DNA from: Candidatus Altimarinota bacterium
Lineage (GTDB): Bacteria; Patescibacteriota; Gracilibacteria; Absconditabacterales; Absconditicoccaceae
Length of the DNA: 64,000 bases
Direction of reading: 5' to 3'
Assembly (NCBI GenBank): GCA_021734475.1
Contig: JAIPIU010000005.1
Coordinates: 48,223 to 112,222 of the forward strand
Shown: piece by piece, positions 42,905 through 54,253 of the stretch
Numbering within the stretch: the stretch's first letter is position 1
Layout of the letters: the number at the start of each line of letters is the position of its first letter
Notes under the pieces: generated by a model
Told to the model about the DNA's origin: nothing
Seen by the model: only the letters and a program-made list of their open reading frames with translations
Databases searched by the model: none
Program-made: the position numbers and the translations under genes

Positions 42905-43828
42905 TTAAATTCGTTTTTTTCTTTTGAAAATCAAAAACATAATTCAAGATATAGCTATCATAATAGCTAATATAAACCTAAATGTTTCTAATTTTTCTTG
43001 AAAAGGAAGTTGAACATTCATACCATACAGACCAGTAATCATGGTCATAATTCAGATTATCACCGTCCATATCGTAAGCATAGATACAACTGAATTTGTT
43101 TTGATATTTGCTAGTGTATTGTAAATAGTAGATACTGATTCAGTATTTTCCATTGCCATATTTATATTTGCTAGAATTTTATCAGTTTTGTATATAATAT
43201 CTTCAAAATAAACATCCAAATCTCATTGATAAAAATGGGCTGTTGCTTTTTGTAATTCTTGTAAAATCTCTGATTGAGGTATTATCAAATGTTTTAGGTA
43301 TACTATATTACGCTTTTTGATAAGCATATTCTCCAATATATTCCTATTGGATACTTTTGAATTAAAAACTGACTCTTCTATTTTATTTAGATCTTGATTG
43401 AATTTATTTAGAGCTCATATTACTTTATCATACATTACATCTATTATTTTATATAGGATATAATACGGAGATACTTTAAATTCTTCATCGGGATCTTTGT
43501 TTTTGATATCTTCTGAATATTGTTTTCTGATGTTATCTATATGATTTGTATGATGCGTTGCTACAGATACTATAAAATCTTTTCATAGTATTATATTAAA
43601 TTCATTGGAATAATATTTTCAAGTTTTTTTATCATATTTAGGGAAATGTAATACCAAAAATATACTATCATCATAGACATCTATTTTGTCTTGAGTATTA
43701 TTTTCTTTGATATCTTGCTTTATAATATCATGAACATCGTAAGTTTCTACTATTTCTTTTAGTTCATGAGAAGAAGGGTTGGTGAAATGAACCCAAGTAA
43801 TTCATCATATTGAAAGAGATTTCTCCAT
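42905..43828 (-). CDS. CorA-family divalent cation transporter
   Basis: 307 residues. Soluble N-terminal funnel domain (about 1-240) with long helices, then two C-terminal membrane helices. The first ends in the signature G-M-N (L-Y-G-M-N-V-Q-L-P near 278), and the short tail is basic (FKRKKRI). CorA-type proteins move Mg2+ or other divalent ions as pentamers. Many glycines are UGA, including in the membrane part. Confidence 0.9.
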
Positions 43829-43887
43829 TTTATTTATATTTGATTTAAATTTTTTGTCAGTCTAATAATTTTATAAGCAAAAGCAAA

Positions 43888-45498
43888 TTACAAATCTATT
43901 TTTGAAAAGGTTCTATATTCAGCATTTAATTGAATATTTTGTCATAAAGATTTTTGTACATTATCTTTGAATAAATTTAACGAAGCACTGAGATCTTCTT
44001 TTAGGGGAGTTAAAAAAGTAATCTCTATATTAAAAACAAATCATGATAAATCTGATTGGTTAAATCAAGAACTTTGCAATCAAGATAAAATCGGATTTTC
44101 TTCTAATGATTTTTCCAAAAATATATTTAATTTTTCTATCCTAGATCATGTAAAGATTTTACTAAATTCTTGAGTAACTAAATTCTGTTCTTTGATAAAT
44201 TGAACTTGTGTTTTTTGTTGTTTTTTTTGTCGCTGAAATATAAACACTATATCCTCTTGTAAATCAGCTTTTGCCCCAGATTCTATACTAGATAATATAT
44301 TTTGTTCATTTACCGTCTGTAGAGTGAATAATTCCAAAAGAACAATTGGATTTGTTTGGTAAGCAATCTTGGTATCAATAACAATAATTTCAGGATAATT
44401 TTGTTTGAAAAAATCTTGAATATAATTTTGTATTTTTTCCTCCTTAGTAGGTTCTTTGACTGAATCTATATAAACTGATGATATATCTACCAAACGCAGA
44501 TCAAGATCTATTGATTTATTGGTAGACAAGGCAAGCATATTTGTAAGTTCTTGCTTGTGTTTATCTGTAATGATTGTTCATATTGGGACATTTAGAATAG
44601 CATTTACAAATATTTTATTCTGTTCAGTATTTTTGTAATTTAGATCACTGATTTCAACTTTATCGTTTATGTTTTGTACAAAAGATGTCATTGTATTTCT
44701 AATCGATTGATTGAGATTGATATCATCAGTAATACTTTCCATTCATTTAAATAGCGGAATACTGATTAAAATAATTGTTGAAAATACCAGTATTATACTA
44801 GTAATACCACGAGTTTGTCATCATTTATTTCTAGGAAAAAATCAAAAGAAATATAATACAAATACTCACACTATCAATATTGCGATCAAGTTTGCTAAAA
44901 ACAAAAGTCAACTTCATTTGGATATTCATCGATTCATAAATTCAGCTCATATTCATATCACACATAGTGGCGGAAGCAAAGCTGATGCCATGGCAACTCA
45001 AGCTATGGTTTCTGATAAACGAGTAAATCAAATTGACATAAAAGCTATGATACCAGACGCTAGAGCTATAAATAAATCCACTATAGTCGGCGATCATCTT
45101 GAAATTATTTCATTTGTAAGTTGAGTAAATGGTACTAATAAACTAATCCCATAAGCAACAGCTACAGAAAGTAATATACTTAATATCAAAGTTTTGAATG
45201 ACTTGAAATATAGATGTTTATTTCCTGTAGTAATAGAAAAAGAAAAAACCTTGATAGGCATTAGAAATGGAGAAATAAGCATAGCTCATATAACTACCGG
45301 AGAAGAATTGATAAGTAATCATAATGTTGCTATAGCAGATGAAAGTATCAATTGTAACCAATACAAAAAATTGTAATCAGCATCTTTTATTATATCTTCT
45401 GCTATTTTGGATTTATCCAAGTCATTTATCTTGATGAGAGATAATTTTCTCAGAAAAAAATTTTTTTTATGTACTGTAGTTTCTTTTTCTGGAATCAT
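43888..45498 (-). CDS. DUF389-type membrane protein
   Basis: 536 residues. The N-terminal 220 residues hold about six membrane helices with the DUF389 motif S-S-P-V-V-I-G-A-M-L-I-S-P-F near 78. A long soluble helical C-terminal domain (about 240-536) follows. Function of the family is not established. Several UGA=Gly in the membrane part. Confidence 0.8.
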
Positions 45499-45559
45499 AA
45501 ATATATCTTGTAATAAAATCTATGATATGTACTAATTATAATTGTTGTATGTATATTTT

Positions 45560-45673
45560 GCAAATTTTCTTTTAGAAAATTCATAAACAAATTTTAACAA
45601 CAAAATTTACAAGCAAATTTTCTGTTAGAAAACTCATAAACAAATTTTAACAACAAAATTTACAAGCAAATTT
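45560..45673. repeat. Tandem direct repeat, 53-bp unit, just over two copies
   Basis: Copies start at 45560 and 45613 with a partial third at 45666. Each contains TTTTCTxTTAGAAAA, a small inverted repeat, and AAATTTTAACAACAAAATTT. Two further short tandem repeats (TTATTAGATTTTAG) follow at about 45700-45740. No gene is seen in 45499-45747. Confidence 0.75.
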
Positions 45674-45747
45674 AAAAACTAGTAATTGGGAATCGGTAAT
45701 TTGTTATTAGATTTTAGTTATTAGATTTTAGTTATTAGTTATTAATT

Positions 45748-46329
45748 ATGAAAATACTACTCTGCTATGCTACCGCATGAGAATGAAAAATCATAAAAAA
45801 TAAAATCAAAAACCTGAATTTAAAAATAAATTTAGATATAACTTATCTATGTACATGAATGTGAATGTATGAAACAATTTTTAATCTGACAAAAACTTTG
45901 AATAATCAAGATTTTGATATAGTTTTGAATATATGAGTATGTGGATATTTGAATGAAAAGAAAGATTGGATTCAAGTAGCTAGGACTGTGAATTTGAGTA
46001 CATGAAAAGAATTAATTGTACCGATATTTATAGAATTTGGAAATTTGGAAAGTATAGGATGCTCCGATATTGTAATTAGGAATTGGGGATCTGGAATTGG
46101 GAATTTAGAGAACAAATTACAAATTACAAATAAACAAATTCCAGCTTATATAGATATGGAGAGTTGGGCTATCGAATATGTCTGTGATAAATTTAGAATC
46201 CCAAGGGTGATTTTGAAAGTGCCTGTAGACAAGATATGAGAAGAATTATTTGATAGGGAGAAATGAAGTAAACTACTAACTGAAAATTTAGATTATGAGA
46301 AAATTATCAAAATTATAATTAACGACTAA
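45748..46329 (+). CDS. Nucleoside phosphorylase-superfamily protein
   Basis: 193 residues. Fits the PNP/UDP (MTA/SAH nucleosidase, futalosine hydrolase) fold: L-C-Y-A-T-A-G-E at the N-terminus, V-L-N-I-G-V-C-G-Y near 55-65 and Y-I-D-M-E-S-W-A-I near 135, where M-E binds the ribose, then P-V-D near 160. Shorter than typical family members (about 220-240), with an AT-rich low-complexity insert near 46070-46130. Substrate not clear. Confidence 0.75.
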
Positions 46330-46422
46330 TCAATTATTTTGTTTTTTCCTTTGAATTATAGTATGATTTTGATATATTCTTTGATTGAAAAATGTGTTTT
46401 TTATTTAGATAAATTTTAATTT

Positions 46423-49400
46423 ATGTTTGAGTGGGTATTGAATAAATTAACTTGAGATTATAATCAAAAACAAATTAAGAAAATTGAGCCAATCTTGAGT
46501 CAAATAAATCATTATTATACAGAATTTGATAAACTAAATGATGATGAAGTAAAAGCAAAAACTATAGAATTTAGAGAAAGATTAGTAAAATGAGAAACTC
46601 TAGATCATCTTTTACCAGAAGCTTTTGCTACAGTTAAACAAGCATGTAAAAGAATGCTTGGACAAGAATTTGATGTAAAATGAGAAAAAATAGTTTGGAA
46701 TATGTTACCATATGACGTACAAATGATATGAGGTATAATATTACATAAAGGAAAAATAGCTGAAATGAAAACCTGAGAATGAAAAACTTTGGTTGCTGTA
46801 ATGCCAGTATATTTGAATGCACTAAGTGGTAAATGAGTACATGTAGTGACTGTAAATGATTACTTAGCATCTCGTGATGCTCAATGGATGTGACATGTTT
46901 ATCAACGATTATGATTGACTATAGGTACTGTAACCAAATGAGTACCAGTAAACAAAAGAAAAGAAGAATATTCAAAAGATATCACATATGTAGAAAATTC
47001 TGAACTTGGATTTGATTATTTAAGAGATAATTTGACAAAAACTTTTGCCTCTAGATCGCTTATTCGAAGACCATTGAATTATGCTATAGTAGATGAAATA
47101 GATAGTATACTAATAGATGAAGCTAGAACTCCTCTAATAATTTCTGAAGCTCGTGAAGAGCCAACAGAAAAATATGTTTATTATTGAAAAATAGTTAAAC
47201 TATTGACCCAATGTTCAACAAAAAAAGTTGTATCCAAATGACTTCTACAAGAACTACTGAAAGAAATTCCCAAAGATCAAGAAGAAGATTGAGATTACTA
47301 TATAGATGAAAAAACCAAAAGTGTTTTGTTATCTGGTAGATGAATAAAAAAATTGGAATGAATACTAGGAGTAGAAAACCTCTATAAAGATTTGTGAATA
47401 GAAGAAATTCATCATATAGAAAATGCTTTGAGAGCTCATGCTGTCTATGAAATAGACAAAGAATATATAGTAAAAGATTGAGAAGTCTTGATAGTAGATG
47501 AACACACTGGTAGAACAATGCCTTGAAGAAGATTTAGTGAAGGATTACATCAAGCTATAGAAGCAAAAGAATGAGTAACTATCCAAAGAGAATCTCAAAC
47601 TATGGCAACTATTACTTATCAAAACTTTTTCAAACAATACAATAAACTATGATGAATGACTGGTACTGCTACCACTGAAGCAGAAGAATTTATAAAAATA
47701 TATGAATTGGATACTTTGGAAGTACCAACGAACAAACCGATAATTAGAGTAGATAAGAATGATAAAGTTTATTTTAATCAATCAGCTAAATGGAAATTTG
47801 TAAAAGAACATATAAAATTTTATCATGAAATGTGACAACCGATACTAATATGAACAGCCAATATTATGACATCTGAATACGTTTCTAGAATGTTGGAAAA
47901 AGAGACTATAAATCATTACGTTTTGAATGCTAAATTTCATGAACAAGAAGCTAATATAGTTACAAACGCTGGAAAATTTAAAAGCGTAGTAGTAGCTACT
48001 AATATGGCATGAAGATGAACAGATATAAAACTAGAAAAATGATTAAATGATAAAATAGCTGAAAACTATGCTAAATGGATTAAAAAACAATTAAAATCTG
48101 AAAAATCTGTAGTAATTAATATTTTTTCTGATACAGAATTTGAATTGACTATAGAATGATTGAAAAAGGAATGGAAACTAAATGATGAGACAATCAGAGA
48201 AATGGAAAGTAAAGAAATTACAATTGATGGAACAATTATAAAATTGATTTTCAATAAAAATAAGAAATTGAATACTGATCGATTTGTAAAGCTTAGTTTT
48301 AAAAATGTAGATTGAAAAAATTGAGAATCGATAGAAAAAGAAATCCACTACTGATTATTTATTCTAGGTACTGAAAAACATGAATCAAGAAGAATAGATA
48401 ATCAATTGAGATGACGTGCTGGTAGACAATGAGATCCATGAACGTCAGTATTTTTTGTGGCTCTAGATGATTTGATAATGAAAAAAATGTGATGAGAAAG
48501 AATACAATGAATGGCTAAAGTGTTTTTATCAAAAGATGATTTGGAAAATCTTGAACTTACTCAAAAACAATTTACAAGCTCTATCGAAAAATCTCAAAAA
48601 CAAATGGAAGCTTGGAATTTTGGTATAAGAAAACACTTATTTGATTATGATAGCGTAATAGATAAACAAAGAAAAAGAATCTATAAAAAAAGAGATGATA
48701 TAATAGAAAGTGAACTAGATCAAGCAAAAAAAGATGAATTTGTGGTAAATATGATGTGAGAAATCAAAGCTAATATCTATGAAATAGTAAACAATCAAGT
48801 AATAGATGCCCAAAGAATGAAACAAAGTAATGAAGATCTATTGGAAAATCTAAGTAAGCAATTTGGATTAAAATGGAATGAAATACAATATAAAGAAATG
48901 TTGTCTTTGAATAATGAAAATTTGGTAGATCAAATAAGTCAGAATTTAGAAAGATTTTTTGATTGAAATATAAAAAAGATCGACCAACAAAAAGCTTATC
49001 TAATATTCAAGGAGATATACTTACATCATATGGATATGTTACGAGTAGAACACTTGGATAATATGCAATATCTCAGAGATAAAGTATGATTTATGTGATA
49101 CGCTCAAATGGATCCGCTAGTAATGTACAAAAAAGAGGCTTTTGATACGTTCCAGTCATTAATATATAGACTCAAAATGGCTATAACAACAGATACTTTG
49201 AGTATAGATTATAGTAGAATAGCTATGCAAGAAGAAATGGAAAAAATGCTTTTGGAAAAATCAAAAAAAGATCCTAATCTAGTAAAAATGTTGCAAGAAG
49301 CTAGTTCAAATATCAAAGAAAGTGAAGTACTAAAAGCTCAACAAGCTTCTCAAAAAGCTAAAAAAGCTGTCTTTCAAGATGAAGATTGATTTGAAGTATT

Positions 49401-49593
49401 TGAAATAAATGAAGAAACTCAATGATGAGTAAAAACAAATATAATAGAAAATAAAACTGATAAAGATAGTAGAGCTAGATTATTTGAAGTAAATGAAGTC
49501 AAAGATGTTGGCGTAAATAAAAAACTTAGACCAAATGATGTATGTTATTGTGGAAGTGGAAAAAAATTCAAGAAATGTCATGGGGTAAAATAA
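46423..49593 (+). CDS. secA: Protein translocase ATPase SecA
   Basis: 1056 residues, longer than the usual 800-900. DEAD motor with M-K-T-G-E-G-K-T near 115, V-D-E-I-D near 225 and A-T-N-M-A-G-R-G-T-D near 525. The second motor half has Q-L-R-G-R-A-G-R-Q-G-D near 665. C-terminal zinc motif [13 protein letters not shown] at the end. Drives preproteins through SecYEG. An insertion of roughly 100 residues follows the G-R-G-T-D motif ([20 protein letters not shown]...) before the canonical L-F-I-L-G-T-E-K-H, and accounts for part of the extra length. UGA fills many invariant glycines. Confidence 0.96.
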
Positions 49594-49599
49594 TTTATT

Positions 49600-49628
49600 A
49601 AACCTTACAGAAATGTAAGGTTTTTTTA
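49600..49628 (+). terminator. Terminator after secA
   Basis: 10-bp stem AAACCTTACA/TGTAAGGTTT with a GAAA loop and a T tract. Begins six bases after the secA stop. Confidence 0.88.
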
Positions 49629-49645
49629 GAGTATAAAATTTTTTT

Positions 49646-49834
49646 ATGTATAGTTTGAATATAAATCAATTTAAAAAAGAGATAGAAGATAAAAATAAAC
49701 TGGAGGCTATAGAATATGCAACAGCTAGTCTTGCTAATGCAGAAGATATTTTACTGAATGCAAAAGCCTGCAAAGATATTGATACAATGGAAGAATATAT
49801 AAATTTTCTTAAATGATTTATATCATCTAAATAG
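49646..49834 (+). CDS. Small helical hypothetical protein
   Basis: 62 residues, one UGA=Gly near the end. Helical with an Ala-rich middle (ATASLANAEDILLNAKA). No family recognised. Flanked by terminators on both sides, so it must have its own promoter in the short gap after the secA terminator. Confidence 0.5.
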
Positions 49835-49844
49835 TTTCTGAAAT

Positions 49845-49876
49845 AAAAAAAAGCCATGTAAATCACATGGCTGTTT
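49845..49876. terminator. Bidirectional terminator
   Basis: GCCATGT/ACATGGC stem with a 5-base loop, A-rich left and T-rich right flank. Lies between two convergent genes. Confidence 0.7.
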
Positions 49877-49882
49877 ATAAAA

Positions 49883-50323
49883 TTACGAAAATTCGTTACA
49901 AAATTTCTTTAAATAGCTTTTCTTTTTGGGTAGTATTAAATTATTTGATTTAAACATTTTCACTACCCTTTTTTCTTGTTTGAGCCAAAAAGTTTTGATG
50001 TCGTTTGCTACTGCATTGATCAAGTTTCTGACAATACTCAAAAGCCTTGAATTAAATTCTTTTAACTCTCGCTTTAGCATACCGTAGGCTTTTTCGTCTT
50101 GTTCTTTTTTGAAGACTCGACATATAATCCAGTAAGCAAAAGCTTTGTTAAATAGTCCTTCTTCTTCAGGATTTTCCTTGAAAAATCTTTCTAACTCTGA
50201 AGGCTTTCTGTAGAACCAACTCTCTATTACAGAGTCATTACCCAATAAAGCTGGCAATGCGCTAGCGCAAGAAACGACAAAAATCTTTTTGTTTGATGTG
50301 AAATGAACTCCTATATGTGCCAT
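49883..50323 (-). CDS. Hypothetical protein, no UGA codons
   Basis: 146 residues from the ATG at 50323 (an upstream TTG would add 17 residues). Basic and helical (RKPSELERFFKENPEEEGLFNKAFAYWIICRVFKKEQ). No family recognised. All of its few glycines use GGN and its GC content is higher than that of its neighbours. It stands head to head with the TldD-like gene, which shows the same property. Confidence 0.6.
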   Translation of the reverse strand: MAHIGVHFTSNKKIFVVSCASALPALLGNDSVIESWFYRKPSELERFFKENPEEEGLFNKAFAYWIICRVFKKEQDEKAYGMLKRELKEFNSRLLSIVRNLINAVANDIKTFWLKQEKRVVKMFKSNNLILPKKKSYLKKFCNEFS

Positions 50324-50477
50324 ATATTTAGGTTTTTGTTTTTTAGCATATACATATTTTAGCAAAAAAAACAATAGTATTTATAAAAATATATAGATAT
50401 ATTCTATTGATTTAAATCTTTTAATATTTAATAACTATTTACAAACAAAATATTAACTAAACAAAAAAACTAATCAT

Positions 50478-52106
50478 ATGAAGGATGTTAATTATCAAAA
50501 ACTGGCTGATGTACTAGAAGAATGTATTCAGTACGCCAAAGATCTAAAAGTAAATATGGAAAATCCAGATGGAAAAAGAGAAACTTTTAAAATCAGTGAT
50601 ATTTCTATAACTTTACTGAACTATCAAAACAGAGCTATTTTATTCAAAAATGGAATAAAAGGAGAATCAATTAGCATGGATCAAAATGCTGAGATATCTA
50701 TTCATATATGGATATCTAATAAAAACAAGATGGTAAAAAGCGGTTTTTCATATACTGGCATAATACCTGATCCTGAATATTTACAAATATTCTTTCGTGG
50801 AATTATAAATTCAAATATCAAAAGTGCTATCAATAAATTTTTCCTCACAAAAGTGAAAGATAATAAATATTCTTTATCTTCTGATGATGAAATCGTTGTT
50901 GATTTACCAGAAATTCCCATTGTTGAAGAGTTTTGTGAAAATGGTTTGAATAAGATAGAAAATCTAATGAAATGGCTTTATATTAAGCCAAATATCATTG
51001 GATTGAACGGATCTTTGAGCATCAACAGAAAAGTTTGGATAGTCTGTAATAGCAAAGGAACAAAAGTTATTCAATATCAAGATGTTTGTTCTGTTTCTTT
51101 TTCTTTTAACTATTTGTCAGACAAGAAAATTTTGATAGAGGATGTTTTTGTGGATTATTACAAAACATTCAAAGAACTTTTGACTTCATTGAATGATATC
51201 AAAAATAAACTATCAAAAAAACTGGCCAAAATGGAAACCAAAAGAATAGATAGTGGAATTTATCCTATTCTATTGAAACCCTCTGCAGTATGTACTCTTT
51301 TCCATGAAGCAATAGCAGGACATATGCTATCTGCTAAATATATTCTAAACGGCAATAGTACTGTCTTTGAGAATAAACTTGGAAAAAGATTTGCAAACAA
51401 TGGTGATATGCCAGCTCTAACTCATATTTCTATACATGATAAACCACTTGACACAAGTATGGTTGCTAGTTATAGATATGATATGGAAGGTACTCTAGCA
51501 AAAGATGTTTGCTTGCTGGAAAAAGGTATTGTTAGAAACTATTTAACAGACAAGAACTGTGCCGCGAGATTAAAACAGAAATCAAACGGACATTATCTAG
51601 CAGAATGTTTCACTGAAAGAGTTTCTAGTGGTGATTTAGTCGCCATAGTACCTGAACCAAGAGTATCAAATTTGTTTGTTGAGTCTCATACCGACATAAC
51701 ATTGAAAGAAATGGAAGAAGCTATTTTCGCTGAGTTTGATTGGTATTTGGAGATAGATAGTAGAAGTGGCGAAGTTTTTATAGACACTGGAACATTTGAT
51801 CTATTCATAGATAGTGTAACTAGAGTTTATAAAAATGGACGAAGGGAAGCAATATCTGCTGGAATATTATCTAGCAATCTAACAGACTTTTTGGCCTCTA
51901 TACAAATAGTTTCTAACCATTATGGTGAATCCAAAGGTTTTTGCGGCTCATCATCTGGATATGTAACTACTCATGAAAAAGCTCCAGCAATGACCCTTTA
52001 TGGTATAAATTTTGTAACAGATCCTAAACCAGAAAAATATCTGGAAATAGATCCTATACGTGATAAATTTATTCCTCAATCGTTCTTAAATGAAGTTTTG
52101 GATTGA
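50478..52106 (+). CDS. TldD/PmbA-family metalloprotease, standard-code-like gene
   Basis: 542 residues to the UGA at 52104. TldD-type zinc motif H-E-A-I-A-G-H near 276, and E-C-F-T-E-R-V-S-S-G-D with I-D-T-G-T-F-D further on. TldD/TldE proteases cleave unfolded peptides and mature RiPPs such as microcin B17. All of about 28 glycines use GGN, none UGA, unlike any other gene this size here. The frame meets UGA 9 bases before a strong terminator hairpin. Reading it as Gly would add 30 residues through the hairpin to UAA at 52194-52196. So the UGA probably was the stop in the donor. Recent transfer from a standard-code organism is the best explanation. Confidence 0.85.
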   Translation: MKDVNYQKLADVLEECIQYAKDLKVNMENPDGKRETFKISDISITLLNYQNRAILFKNGIKGESISMDQNAEISIHIWISNKNKMVKSGFSYTGIIPDPEYLQIFFRGIINSNIKSAINKFFLTKVKDNKYSLSSDDEIVVDLPEIPIVEEFCENGLNKIENLMKWLYIKPNIIGLNGSLSINRKVWIVCNSKGTKVIQYQDVCSVSFSFNYLSDKKILIEDVFVDYYKTFKELLTSLNDIKNKLSKKLAKMETKRIDSGIYPILLKPSAVCTLFHEAIAGHMLSAKYILNGNSTVFENKLGKRFANNGDMPALTHISIHDKPLDTSMVASYRYDMEGTLAKDVCLLEKGIVRNYLTDKNCAARLKQKSNGHYLAECFTERVSSGDLVAIVPEPRVSNLFVESHTDITLKEMEEAIFAEFDWYLEIDSRSGEVFIDTGTFDLFIDSVTRVYKNGRREAISAGILSSNLTDFLASIQIVSNHYGESKGFCGSSSGYVTTHEKAPAMTLYGINFVTDPKPEKYLEIDPIRDKFIPQSFLNEVLD

Positions 52107-52114
52107 CAATTAAT

Positions 52115-52143
52115 AAGAGGAAGTTTTTCTTCCTCTTTTTTTT
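52115..52143 (+). terminator. Terminator after the TldD-like gene
   Basis: 9-bp stem AAGAGGAAG/CTTCCTCTT, loop TTTTT, then a run of T. Begins 9 bases after the UGA that ends the GGN-only frame. Confidence 0.88.
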
Positions 52144-52240
52144 ATCCCGGAATTCTCCGGGACAGGCAAATACTTTTAATGTATGATTTTGTATAATCTA
52201 TATATTATGTTTTGAATATTTTAACAGAATTTTTTTTATA

Positions 52241-52271
52241 AAAACAAAAAACTAGGGTTTGATACCTAGTC
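52241..52271 (-). terminator. Terminator after rpsA
   Basis: On the minus strand ACTAGG/CCTAGT stem with a 7-base loop followed by TTTTTTG. Lies 20 bases beyond the rpsA stop. Confidence 0.75.
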
Positions 52272-52289
52272 TTTTGAATTGAAATAATA

Positions 52290-53636
52290 TTATTCTTTTT
52301 TAGTAGTTTTTTTAGCTGGTGCTTTTTTAGCTGGCTTAGCTGGTTTTTCTTCATCAGTTTTTTTAGCTTTTTTTGCTACTTTTCATTCAGCTGCTAATTT
52401 TTTTACTACATCTTGTAATCATTTTCAAGATTTTTTAGGAGCTTCTTTTTCTTCTTTTGGAGCTTCAGTTGGAGCATCAACAGGCTTTTCAGTTTGTTTT
52501 ACTTTTACTTCGTCTCTTTTGGGAGCAACTCTAGGCGTATTTTGTTCATCTTTTCATTTCATACTAAGTCAGATTTTTCTGTTTTTTGGATCTAATAATA
52601 TTATTTTTGCTTTTACTACTTGTCATAATTTTACTACTTCGTTTGGATTATTAACTGATTTTTGTGATAACTCACTAAGATGGATAAGTCAGTTGATATC
52701 CTCAAACACTCTCATAAATACTCAATATGGTACAAATCTAATAACTTCTCATTCTATCATATCTCAGATCTTGTATTGTTTTGGTAATCTAGATCGAGGA
52801 TCTCATTTTAATTTTTTACTAGATAGAGATATTTTTCAGTTCTCTAATCAAATAACTTCAACTTTGATTTCATCTCAAACTTTTCAAAGTTTATCTATAT
52901 CATTAACGTGACCATAAGTAATTTCTGATATATGAACTAATCACTCAACAGTCCCTCATATAGTAACAAATAATCAGTATGATGATACACCACTTACAAC
53001 TCAATCAAATATCTTACCAACTCATAACTCTGCTAAAACTTTTTCTCTATCTTCTTTGAGAGCTTCTCTTTCTGATAAAATAATTCTTTTTTCTTCTTCA
53101 TCTATATTGATTATTCTAACATTTATTTCTTTTCAGATGATATCTAATAATTTATTGAATATAGCTTCTTGATCTCAATCCTCTACTCTAGGATAATGTA
53201 TAGGAGCTAATTGAGATAGTGGTATAAATCATTTGATACCATGCATATCTATAAGCAATCATCAAAGATTTGCTTCTGTTGGAATAACAGTAATGATATC
53301 ATCTTTTTCAAATTTAGATAATAATGATTTTCGAACATCGTATTGTAATAATTTGGTAACTGATACTATATAATATCAGTCTTCATGTCTGATATTTGTG
53401 TTGATAATTTCAACTTCGATTTCTCTTCCTGGAGTTAATTCAAATTTTGATCTCTCCAATTCTTTTACCTCTTTGGATAATATTACTCAAGTAAAAGCTC
53501 AATTATCACAATCTACTAAAACTCAATTTTCTATTTTTTTTATTATATTTCACTTTAATTTTATTCCTTCTTTAATTGAAGGTATTTTGATTTCACCTGA
53601 TCTAAGTGCGTCAAGGAAATTGGTCTCTTTTGCCAT
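52290..53636 (-). CDS. rpsA: 30S ribosomal protein S1
   Basis: 448 residues with four S1 motifs. Recognisable repeats are IIKKIENGVLVDCDNGAF near 32, ANLGGLLIDMHGIKGFIP near 115, FDGVVSGVSSYGLFVTIG near 205 and EGEVIRFVPYGVFMRVFE near 290. The final 90 residues are a low-complexity tail of Ala, Lys, Pro and Glu (AKKAPAKKTTKKE end). S1 helps mRNA bind the 30S subunit. More than 25 glycines are UGA. The Lys/Ala tail is unusual for S1 but common in this kind of genome. Confidence 0.9.
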
Positions 53637-53716
53637 TATGATATAAAAAGTTATAGAAATAAAAAATCAGAATTTTATATTTGGAATTTTTGATTATCCC
53701 AAATTTATAAATTCTG

Positions 53717-53998
53717 TTACACTTTTAGATTTATTTTTTTGGATACCTGTGTATATACAGATAAATTATTATCTTTTAGGTACTTAAGTAATCTTCTTCT
53801 TTTTGCTACTTTTTTTAGAAGACTTCTTTTTGCATCTACATCCTTTGGATGTAAAACTAGGTGAGCTTGCAATAATTCAACCTCATGTGACAATAAATTA
53901 ATTTGAGCCTCTGGAGATCAAGTATCTTTTTCATGTCTTTTCAAGCTACTGTCTACTTTGGAAACCGTTGCTTTTGTGCTCTTTTTTTTGACTACCAT
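53717..53998 (-). CDS. rpsO: 30S ribosomal protein S15
   Basis: 93 residues. Key signature H-E-K-D-T-G-S-P-E-A-Q-I-N-L-L near 24 (the Gly is UGA), then H-P-K-D-V-D-A-K-R-S-L-L-K-K-V-A-K-R-R-R-L-L-K-Y-L. Binds 16S rRNA in the 30S platform. Located 80 bases upstream of rpsA on the same strand, so probably an operon with it. Confidence 0.95.
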
Positions 53999-54112
53999 AA
54001 TTATAAATATAAAATAAATAAAAATTTTTGAGCATAATTAAATAGTTTGGTGGGCCATCTAAATATGTTCATGTAAACGTATAAACTTTTGTATAGTCTA
54101 ATCGTTTGTATT

Positions 54113-54185
54113 TACCCCCGACAGGACTTGAACCTGTATCTGCTCCTTAGGAGAGAGCCATTCTATCCCGTTGAACTACGGGAGC
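54113..54185 (-). tRNA. tRNA-Arg (CCU)
   Basis: Acceptor GCTCCCG/CGGGGGT (two G-U pairs), discriminator A. Anticodon stem GCTCT/GGAGC with loop CTCCTAA gives CCU, reading AGG. No encoded CCA. Confidence 0.9.
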
Positions 54186-54253
54186 GTGCAAAAAAAATAG
54201 TCCACCGAGGACTACTTTTTATAAATATTTGAATATTGAAATCAAGCTTAAGA

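Noticed and set aside
45560..45673. CRISPR or origin iterons
   Set aside because: Only just over two copies of a 53-bp unit, AT-rich and without spacers or replication genes nearby.
52107..52196. The 30-residue C-terminal extension of the TldD-like protein as a natural part of the protein
   Set aside because: It runs through a perfect terminator hairpin and T tract, has low-complexity Ser/Phe content from the hairpin, and follows a GGN-only frame. More likely non-coding in the donor, though this host may translate some of it.
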